NCBI RefSeq assembly: GCF_001640805.2
Contig: NC_066838.1
Location: forward strand, 19,774,749 to 19,838,748
DNA: 64,000 nucleotides
Source of the DNA: Lates calcarifer
Taxonomy: Eukaryota > Chordata > Actinopteri > Centropomidae
Reading direction: 5' to 3'
The notes under the pieces are model-generated. The model did not search any database. It saw only the letters and a program-made list of their open reading frames with translations, and was not told the DNA's origin. A program made the position numbers and the translations under genes. Shown here one piece after another: positions 54,145 to 64,000 of this stretch. The number at the start of each line of letters is the position of its first letter. Within the stretch, counting starts at the first letter, position 1.

Positions 54145-56280
54145 ATCAAAAAATGAAATATATCCTGGCAGCAGGTCTCATCTGTGTAGCAGCAGTCACT
54201 TATGTCTCCGCCAAAACCTATTAAAATCACATTAAAGAGCCATATAAACATATTGGGTGACATATTCCTCCATTATGATAAATATAAATTCATGAATATA
54301 ATTCAGTGTTGGCTTTTAGTCTCTTCAGGGTTATTGTTTAAAAGCACTGATCGACAAACAATTAAGAAAATATATGCTGTAGGTTCTGTAGACTACATGT
54401 TACAGCACAACCAATATTACAAATAGCCATTTTCAGCTAGAAAGACACTTAGAGACAGCTTGATTAATAGATAGGTGACTTGGCAGGGTAGTAAGGCCCA
54501 TCCATATCATTTCCTCATCCAAATGAATGAGATGCAGCCCAACGATCTTAAAGTCAGACGATGAACACTTTTCATCACATTCAGCCTGTCACTTAGTGCA
54601 AGCCTTAATCAGCTGTGTTGTACAAATTCTGTCTCACCTCCAGACGACAACAGCCAACTTCGTTTGTCTGGATTCAATCTCCATGTAATGACGCATGACA
54701 TAATTTGAACCATTCAACCAATGATGTTATGCAACTTTAATGTGCTAAGAGGATGACTTTCACATCAGGTGCAGACCCAAGGGCTCATGCTGGAGTCACA
54801 GTGAATGTCAGTCCGTTTTCAAAGTGCACTAGAAAACACTTTCCTCAGTCACACCTGGATATGACAACAGTTTCTACACTTTGACAAACCTGGTCTGTAT
54901 TTGTAGTGATTCTGCTGCCCAAAGCTTACAGATCATTCAAAAAGCTGCTCAGTGTGAATGAGACCTGGCTTTGCAATCCTGCGCCCCCTGCTGAGCTCAG
55001 CAGAGTCAAAAAGTGACAGACACTGAAAGAGAAGGTTGAGAAAGACTGAGCTTTTGGCAAATATCCTCTGACGCAGTGCAAGCAGCAGCCAGGCGAGAGC
55101 CAAACACAAATCATCTTAATTCTCACAGAAACTAAAGCACAATGTTGTTTATTACACCATTGCACTATAGAAAGGAACTTTAAACATTTCAACTTCGCAC
55201 TTCTCTACATCTTGTCTTTAAAGAGCTATAAAAGGAAGAACGTTATTGGCTGTCATTTGGAAGTGGCGAATGACCGCACCACACATTGTTTTGACGTGGA
55301 GCTTAGATTTATTTCAGTTACTTTGTCATTGAAGCCATTTCTACATTTTCTTTACATATTCATTTTCTAATTTTGTTTCTTCTCTCTGTTTGCCTCATAA
55401 AAACAACACACACAATCAAAGTAACTAATATATACACTATGTCAGAGGTTGACAATGCATTTAAATACCTTTAGAGTTCTACTGCTGGTTTCCCTGACAA
55501 CATTAGAGGCAATCGATTGTGCTCCGCTCTTCTGAGTGCGAGGATCATTCTCGGTTCAATCTCCAATGTACCTGTGATACAGTATTTATTAGTGATTTCA
55601 CAGACACTTGCCGCATGTGGAAGTTCCTCCCAAGCCAAGCACAAACGGCATGCCTGCAGGAAATCATTATGGCTTGTTTTGCTGGCCGTAAATGTCCTCT
55701 ACTATTACACACTGTAAGTGAGACCAGCACACTTGCTGCATCGTTTGAAAGCACTGCCATTTCATCACCACAGCCTACTCGTCTTCTCTCAGTGATCTAT
55801 TAGTGGTTCATGCTGTTACACTAGAGGTGATTTTTAGAGCTGTGTCTGTAGTTTTCCTTTGTATTCTTTTTATAAACCTTATCAAAGACCATGTGCTGAA
55901 GCTTGTTTTGTTAAAAAAAAAAATCCCAGTATTCTTCCATTTCTGCCCATCACCACCTACAGTGCCTGGCTCATTGGCTTGTGTTGCCGCTTCCTGCGTC
56001 CTATCCTTGTTGAACCACAGAAGTTGGTGCCATGCATTTCTGTTCACGATGTAGCTGATCAGTATGATGCCTGTGCAGCGCCTTGATGTTGCTAAGCTGT
56101 TTGCAGTCTGCTGTCATGTCCTCCGGTGTCATGTGCCTTGTCATTGCTCTCTTTCTGGCTCATTGAGTTTGCTGTCACTGACATCATACAGCCCTGCTTA
56201 AAGGTAGCTGAGATAATGGAAGACACACAGAGAAGATGGTTAAGCAATTGCTTTTTGTCCCTGTGGTTTTATTGTTTATG
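54145..56280. other. no gene recognised
   Basis: Short overlapping frames on both strands around 55500-56090, none with domain resemblance. An A11 run lies near 55913. Confidence 0.45.
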
Positions 56281-56286
56281 TCTGTG

Positions 56287-56311
56287 TTTTTTTTTTTTTT
56301 TTTTTTTTTTT
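56287..56311. repeat. poly(T) run
   Basis: About 25 consecutive T residues. Confidence 0.97.
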
Positions 56312-56319
56312 ACAAACTC

Positions 56320-59300
56320 TTAAAGTAATATACATCATGCTGACAATAACCAGTATAATATAGAAGATTTGAGTGAAATATGTTTTACTTCTTTTTTTGT
56401 CTATTTTTCATGCATATGTTATGGGATAGAGAAGAGTTTTGCATTGCAGCACATTGAATTATTAGTCTTTACTTAGTATTTAGTACACACATAGTAAATT
56501 TACTAATGCTATGCACTTAAGGAAGGCTACTAAAACCCTTAGCACCAGATTGCCACAATTTGTGTCAAAAATTTGTGTCAAATATGAAAACACAGCCATG
56601 ATACAGATATTTTTTGATTCAGTGTGGCTTACTCCCCCAGAGAATATCATCATCTCCAATGTTCATCACAAATAAATGTCCATAAACCAGCTTAGAAATT
56701 ATAGAAAAATGACACTCCTTTTAACTTCAGACTTGCCTGAGAATCATCATGTTTTTAAGCTTTCTTCAATATCAAAATAATTGATTGATAGTTGACAGTA
56801 CATTCAGTGGTACAAAGCAAACAGGAACTGCTCATAGCTAATTTGGCGTGCAACAGATGTACAACAACACTTATAGTTTCTTGTAAATGTTTACATCCAC
56901 TCATGCAGCTTTTGGACATTATAGACAATAAAACACTCACCTAAATGAAAATAAGTTGGGCTACTTTTACAACGATTTGGCAGTTTCTTGCTGCTTTCTG
57001 TCAGTCTAATCTATAGTAACACTGAGTACAGGGCTATGACGTCAGTCAGCAGTGCACCATAGATGTTGACAGCACATCTTGCAGTAACACCAGCTCTTAA
57101 ATGTCAGTCAACAGCTGTGTAATAGTTTCTGTATCATCAGCATTAGCTGTTTTTATGCGTTGTCCTCGAAGCACGTCTGAGCTTTTCTGTCTTCTCTCTT
57201 TAACCCTTGACAAACGTCGTCAAATCCACGATGACAAGTGCAAGGTGTTGAAATTTTATCCTGAGCTTATTTTGACACATCACACTTTAGCTGAGGATTT
57301 GAGAGTCTGTTTTTAAGGATCTGTCGTGCACATAGAAGATAAGAATAGGCTGTTCTTATCTTGCGGACAGGGTTAACACATGCAAAATTATAATGAAGAC
57401 ACACTAAATGGAGGGATTCCACATTCACACGCACAGAGACATGCGTGCTTGCATCTGCCAAACAAATTCTGTGCACTACTTTACACTGTGTTTTTCTACA
57501 GAGAGAAAGTCTCTGGAGGACAGTGCCTATTAGTGCATGATTGACATCGGTGGAATTTCTTATGTAATCCGTGGAGGGACAAGGACATTGTTATAGCTCG
57601 TCTTCCCTGTCATCTGAGTTTAGCGGCGGCTGTGAGTTTTTTCCCCTTTTGGTTCAGCTCCCAGGGCCAAATGATTCAGAAATGCTGTCACATGACACAA
57701 GATAATGAGTAGACTGCACTACTGCAGCATGACAGCAAGGAGGCCTGCTCAAATACATTGCAGCAAAGTGCGCCTGAGTATCCAAGGACAATGCTTTGTC
57801 ACTTATAAGGACTGTTTGCATTGTGTTTCATTGTGTGTGTGCTTTTGTATGTTTGGAATAATATATACAGGATTTGTGTCCTGTATGAGCACCTGTCTGC
57901 CTTTGTGCATACTGCCAAGGAGAGCTGTCAGTGCAGTTTCAGCTTGAGAGTCCATGTCCCACAACCATATGAAATCCATGTTAGATGCAAGTTTTGGTTT
58001 GTTTGATCCACAGACCCTAGACACTGCTAGAATTGGAAGAGAATACAATTGCACGCCAGGATAATTATCTTCCTGACTGAATCCAAAATGAGGACCAGAG
58101 CTGCCAGATGTACACCATGTGCTTCTTTAAAACGTCTCGTTTTGTCTTAAGCGGAATGCACTGTGTAATGTGTTGTTTTGAAATTCAGATTTCTTCCCTG
58201 ACAGCCACGAGGGAGACGATTGTGGCATCAAAGTCCCTCTTCGGTATGTTGAGGTTAAGACAATTATCGTCTTGCTTTCGCAGACTGTTTCATCTGAGAT
58301 TTTGGTTGCTTAACCTTTCTATGAAGTATTGTATAAAATTGCGGCTGTTGATCTAGGATATGCATTGAATGATTCCTTTGTCAGGCAGGCACCATGTGGT
58401 AATCCTTGCTTCTTATTGGGATTTCTTGGGCTTTTTTCAAACAGCAATTGAGAAAGGGAGGCACTCATTAAAAGCATACTCCACCAGTTTAGCATTTTAA
58501 TCCTGTAACATTGTCAGACTCGCAATGAACTATTTTCCTATATGCATTAGTACGCCCCAAAACCTGTCAACAGACTTTAATGTGTAAAATAGGTAGAGTA
58601 TCTTTAACAGAGAGGTTGGTTGACAAGGAGTAATCCAGTGATTTAATGTTGCATTCCCATAAATTGCTGGGACTGATAAGAGACAGAAATGAAAAAGGAA
58701 AGGTCAAAATTGATGCAGCAGAGATACCCAGACACATCTTACACCTGACGCAGAGCGTGAAACCAGTGTCTTTGCTATTTTCAAACTGATGGAGTTGTCA
58801 TTTCCCTGTCCAGCACCCACAGTGTTTAAATAGCAAATGCACTTGCCCCTATCTGAGCACCCATGGGCGTGTTGGTCTTAAAATGAGGCGTGGTTAGGCG
58901 CATTGCTTCCTTGAGGCAACGGGAAGCAATTGCACGATTAATCAACAAAAATCTGGTTGGAAGTCAATGATGCAGTATTTCACTGTTATTTTAAGGGTGC
59001 ATTATCAAGCTAGTAATATGGGCTTACACTGGCAGGTACACAACATGCAAAAAGATGTAAATAAAAAGCCATGCTGCGTGGTGCATAACATTCCCATGCA
59101 TCATGGATGTTGCTTGGACATAAATAAGGACTTTTGAAAGAGTGATGCTGAACTGTTGATGCTGAACTGTTGATGTCAATCAATCAAAATATATCAGCAG
59201 CAGCAGCACAGGTGAGGAGCTGCAGCTGTCAGAAGAGGCTGGAAAATCTGCCATTATAATAGCAATCTGGCAAGGTGCAAGCACACCTGGTGTTTAAAGG

Positions 59301-59620
59301 GAATGGGAGATAGCACCCTGTTTGTTTATTGCATGTTAATCCCAAAACACACCCATGATTAATTAAGAGACTAAGTACAACAGTTTTGAACCATGTACCC
59401 AGTGCTACAACTTTTTTTGAAATCAGAAAAACTGGATTTGGACATGCCCTAAATGCAAGTGCTCCATGTACTTATACTGTTAAAATAAAGCACTTACTCC
59501 CTAAAATGGACAAAGCGCCAAACACACTGGTCCCTACACTTCCCATAATGCAACTGAGTTGTGTCTTTTGCTCCCAGTTTGTAATGCAGGCTTTCTTTTA
59601 TAGAAATCGAAGTGAAACCA
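56320..59620. other. no gene recognised
   Basis: Looks unique, with no coding exon that I recognise. A short direct repeat GATGCTGAACTGTTGATG is tandemly duplicated at about 59142-59175. Confidence 0.45.
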
Positions 59621-59629
59621 GGGCATTTA

Positions 59630-59785
59630 GGTTCAGTTCAGCAAGTAAGAAAACTTCATTCAAAATCTCATTGATGTTTGTAACTACACTAATAACAAAA
59701 GATTCAAGCATGGAACAGAGCTTAACGGTGTATGGTTTGCTTTACATGTCTACAAGCACAGGAGTGTTTTGAAAAATGAACATTG
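59630..59785. repeat. dispersed repeat, copy B of the 222-350 family
   Basis: AGTAAGAAAACTTCATTCAA and ATCTCATTGATGTTTGTAAC are followed by a TGGAACAGAGC block. These align with 222-350 on the same strand, about 59 kb away. Confidence 0.55.
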
Positions 59786-59789
59786 TTTT

Positions 59790-61100
59790 TCCTCTTCTAT
59801 TGGCAATGTTTTTTAAGATTTGTGATGTTGCTAATTTAATTTAGTGTTAATTTTTTTGACACAAGACAATTTTCAAACAGAATATTAACACCCTAAAAGT
59901 GCAAACAAACAAACAAACAAAAAACAAACAATCACTATTATGATATGTATATTTATATGAATTGAGACCAATATCTACAGCAGACTAAAGCACTTGCTCA
60001 GCAGTAGAAGGCTGTGCATCATTTTTTTCCCCTTGTATTTGCTAACGCTCCACTGAATCTTCAGACAGTCTATTGGCCCATGTTCTTATAAATGTACTAT
60101 ACATGTCTGTGTTCAGCATCTTAGTCTTTTTCAGCACAGAAAGAGCAGGGGAAAGATCAGTCAGGCCACTCATGTGTATTCAGGCAGAAGGAACAACAGC
60201 CGGGTGCATTCTGTAGTGACTATAGTGACTTTATCTTCCTGTCCCCCCATTTAGAAAGACCATGCAGAATTAACCTGCCCGCTCCGGAATTGAGCACGTC
60301 CCTGTGAAAGCACAGACGCTCACATATACAAACACACAGTATACACACACACATTTATGGTACTTACCTAGCACGAGTACAACACAAGTATGCATGCACA
60401 CAGCACGCGCACACCGCATAAGTCCCCATCATGAATATGGATAGTAATGAGCTTTTCCTCTGTATCTGGGTTCATGCTTATGAGAAGGGATTGTCCCTTA
60501 TGGCGGCGGTGGCACTGTCACCAAATGAAGATATGCAGTTCATCTAATATTGAATATCACCCTGGGTGGGATCCATAATTCATTATCTAAGTGAAGACGT
60601 GACTCTCATGAAGTGGATGAGATTTAAAGGCTCAATGGGAGGGGTTGATAGAACAACGGCCCACACCAGGTGCCCTCATTCAGACGGCAGCTGAGATCAC
60701 TCCCTCTGTCTCTCCCATATCCCTTTGAGAGGTGAAGTTCAAGGCTTGTCATTCCAGGAGGTTATCTCTGTCTTCTAAAGAGCTGCCACAGTCCCTGCCA
60801 TTCAGTACATATGCTAATGAGCACGAGGAAGCACTTAAAAGCTTTTAATTTGCGCTATTTGACACTGTGCCATAGGTGATTTGTCTAATATATAAGCAGT
60901 GGAGTAGTAAGCAAAAGAAACATGCAGTGTGCTTTTATTTGCATTCACTGAAGGAAGTGAATAAAATAAGTGTGGCTTGTATAAATGCGAGTGCTAGTAT
61001 GTATCCTAAATAGAAGACAATGTGACTGTATTCTGCCACGTTATGTAACTAGACGAAGAGTCCACAGCCACGCTCACGGCTGTGTGAGGCTGCACTCGGG
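59790..61100. other. no gene recognised
   Basis: (AAAC)n-like repeat near 59903-59930. The tract 60460-60870 is free of obvious repeats and has mixed composition. Confidence 0.45.
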
Positions 61101-61109
61101 CACAGTTGT

Positions 61110-61645
61110 GCTTTGAGCTAAATGCTATCATCAGCATGCTATCACGCTCACAGTGACAGTATTAACATGCTGATGTGTAGTAGGTGTAATGTTTAACACG
61201 CACACCATCTTAGTTTGGCATGTTAGCATGTTGACATTCACTAATTGGCACTAAATACACACTCTACAGCTAATGGGAATGTCATTCTTCTTGCAGGTAT
61301 TTGGTCACAAGCAAACTTGTTGCAGAAATTGGAGAAAATTGCCTTAATTCATCCTAAGGGTGTCATGAATGTCTGAACCAAATTTCATGGTGATCCATCA
61401 AATGGTTGTTAAGACATTTGCTATAAACCACAGTTTATTTACTTTGTGGTGGTACTAATATACATAATTTGGGAACCATGAATTTCTGCATAAAATTTTG
61501 TATAAATGTATATATTTTACTGGACAACATGTCTGTTGGTGGCACTGGATAATAAGTTAGGTGATCACCAAAGTTGGTAGTGTTTGCCCTCTGGGGACCA
61601 TGAACGTCGCGGCAAACCATCCAATAGTTTTTGAGATATTTCAGT
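61110..61645 (-). repeat. dispersed repeat, family R1, copy 3 (reversed)
   Basis: It starts with the GCTAAATGCTATCATCAGCA/GTTAGCATGTTGACATTC block. It continues into AATTTCATGGTGATCCATCA and AAACCATCCAATAGTTTTTG, the reverse complement of the GTTGGATGGATTGCC unit in copy 1. Confidence 0.75.
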
Positions 61646-61649
61646 CATA

Positions 61650-64000
61650 AAACAAAGAAAAGAGGGGGAAAATGATTTAAATACACCCACACTACCATCC
61701 AACACTGGTCTCATTATGTTATTTTATTAAAACATTGATCAAGTACTTTAACAATTATCATGAACTGTATCCACACAACAAGTAAATTCATCCATATTTT
61801 GAAATACATTTATTTGACTATAATTTACAACAACAATTTACCAGGCTAAATGGAGTAATCTATCAGACTGTAACTGTAACTCAGAGATTTCCTCTTGCCC
61901 TGTAGTAGCAGCTGCATCCAGTTTACCATTATGAATAATTCAAACGATACACAAGGCCACTTTTAATTTAGATATTCAGAGCAACTATGTTTACTGCGTC
62001 ATCCCTTTCGAAGTCAGCACTTTTTTTTCCATTTTATGTTTGCTCAGTGAGGGGAGGGTGAGAGGAAGACAATAAGATGAAAGAGGAGGAGAACATGAGG
62101 AAGCATTTATGCTGCAGCAGAAGCAACGGCAGCAGCAAAGATAAAGAGCATGCCTGTGTGTGAGCGAGTGAGTGCACGCTCTCTGCAGCTAGGAGCTTCA
62201 GGTAGATTGTTGTGAGATGTGTTGTATTTTGGCATCCTGATGAGAGAGTCAGATGTGGTTAAAAGCCTGAACATCTGTTCTCTGATATCACAGTGACTTA
62301 ATGAAACAAACAGGGGAAATGGCCTGGGTGTTAGCATTCACACTGCTAAAGCAATCCACAGCATCACTGTAGCATATTATTGTGGCTTCACTGTCAGGCC
62401 CCATAATTGATAGTCCTGCCCTCAATTAGAATTGTAATTAGACCTGCTGTTTTGTTGGAGCCATTTAACACTAGGGGGTCAAAGGGGGTGTTTTGTCTGT
62501 ACAACTTACCCTATAAATTACCATGGTGGCTGTATTTACTGCACTGTACAACAAAATAAACACACATTGTTGTTGGCCTACAACACAGAATGCTGACACA
62601 GGTCTTACCCATCATAATTTGACAGTTTTTCTGATTTCTCCTCACACATGCAATGAGAAAGTGGAACTGGAACTGTCTGAGCGAATGAGGTCTACTGTAG
62701 GAGATTACAGCAGGCAAAGTTCGATACAGAAGGACTTCTGCTTCTGTGAGCATTCACCTCTCACTGCGGGACATGTCAGTCTGCACTCACAGCTTTAATT
62801 ATCCAGAAAGATGGCTTTGCTGCCCATCAGGCTCAAGCAGGAGATAGGTGATGGACATACAGGGTAGATGCAGGTGATCCAGAAAACACAGCCAATACTA
62901 ACCCACCACTCACCTTTCAACATGGATTCTATGTCAAAAATGATCGGCCAGTAAAGGATGATGGGACAAGAGAATGGTGCGACCTTTTTCAATTGCTTCC
63001 TCTCCTTAGTATAACTATGTACATTTGGGCTTTGTGGGAATAATAAGGAAAAAATGTCCAGTTTCAGCAGGCTTGAAGAAAGCCAAAATGACTCCTGTCG
63101 ACTGTTTGCACTTAGAGTAAAACCATAATGGTCTGAGGCCATGCACCGTGTTTTTACTTATTTTGATTCTGCCCTTTTATCAGGGAATATTTTGGACTGT
63201 CATTATTTTAGGGAACATAAAGAAAAAGCCTGTGCTGTAAATAATTGATAACTAACCGGAGATGGCTCCCAGTCTATAGTTGGTTTAAAAGATACAACAC
63301 AAAAAAGTTAACTTGCTGAATGTCAACGGCCAAGTGTAGTGCACACATGGAATTGCATCTATCTAATGGTTTTATACAGAGAAGAGGGTTCAGGACAGTT
63401 TTTAGAGAGGAAAAAGACAGGGAAAAAGATGTTGTGTTTGGGAGAGAGCTTAAAAGTTTCTTCTCTCTTTGTAGGAAATCATGCATTTCTAAAAAATAAA
63501 AACTAAAAAACAAAAGCTGTGTCCTCTGCCTGCCAGAGCTCTCATCATGACAAATAGTCTTGGCAAAGCCTTTGGCCCCATAATTAACACCAGTCCAATG
63601 AGGAGCCATCTCTGCCTGCGACCTGACAGGCCTGTGCCCACATTGGCCTCACACATTAGGGCCAGTGTGTCAGAGCAGATCTCCATTCACACCAATTTCT
63701 GTCTGCACAAGGCTTGTCTCTCTGGACCGCCTGCATAAACTCCCCCGGGCATCCCCAGACATACAGTTTCCACCAAGTTTCATGACCTGTTTGATCAGAA
63801 CGGAGGCCATCAGTATCACTTGCGCTTCCCCATAATGTGTTGACATTATAACATGCATTTATAGACAGTCTAATAATTTTCCAGGCAAAAAAAACATGAG
63901 GTAAATACTTCCTAGAACGCCTTTTAGCTATTCCAGACTGAAAACCACCATCTTGTTGTTAAATCTTCCATATCCTCCACTTCTGCACTGCGTCTTGTGA
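61650..64000. other. no gene recognised
   Basis: Short frames only, up to 115 codons on the minus strand at 62795-63142, without family resemblance. The tract 63540-63760 is GC-richer than its surroundings and non-repetitive by eye. Confidence 0.45.

Overview
The window is vertebrate nuclear DNA, most likely from a teleost fish. The evidence is split genes with canonical GT-AG introns, many CA/TG microsatellites, degenerate Tc1/mariner transposons of the fish type, and three genes whose products read clearly as aaas (aladin), map3k12 (DLK) and pcbp2. The reading frame stays intact across every splice junction I could place. No operon, CRISPR array, phage, rRNA or tRNA gene was seen.

Layout. 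Positions 1-1740 hold the first five coding exons of aaas on the minus strand; the gene runs off the left edge. About 3 kb of intergenic DNA follows, then a GC-rich promoter with a perfect CRE at 4736-4743. map3k12 runs on the plus strand: a non-coding exon ending at 5003, then 13 coding exons from 6425 to 13348 (957 residues), with a poly(A) signal at 14014. A 2 kb repeat-bearing gap separates it from pcbp2 on the minus strand, which has 12 coding exons from 21211 down to 17369 (318 residues) and a non-coding first exon and GC-box promoter near 22.08-22.3 kb. aaas and map3k12 are head to head; map3k12 and pcbp2 are tail to tail.

From about 22.35 kb to the right end (41.6 kb) I recognise no protein-coding exon. 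This part holds microsatellites, Tc1-like remnants, several dispersed repeat families each present in two or more copies, a 530 bp polypyrimidine tract, a G-quadruplex motif and perfect short hairpins. One GC/CpG-richer stretch at 32.35-32.83 kb carries two ATG-plus-splice-donor configurations and may be the first exon of an unidentified plus-strand gene whose remaining exons lie beyond the window. The long tracts after it that show no obvious repeat could be intron or regulatory DNA, but conservation cannot be judged from one sequence.

The three recognised genes do not form one pathway: a nuclear pore protein, an axonal stress MAP3K and a poly(C)-binding RNA-binding protein. Their proximity reflects conserved synteny with the human 12q13 region, with a changed order. 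I did not find a convincing undescribed biological system. The best leads are the candidate orphan first exon at 32.4-32.8 kb, a miRNA-sized hairpin in map3k12 intron 1, and a CA repeat fused to an aaas splice donor.
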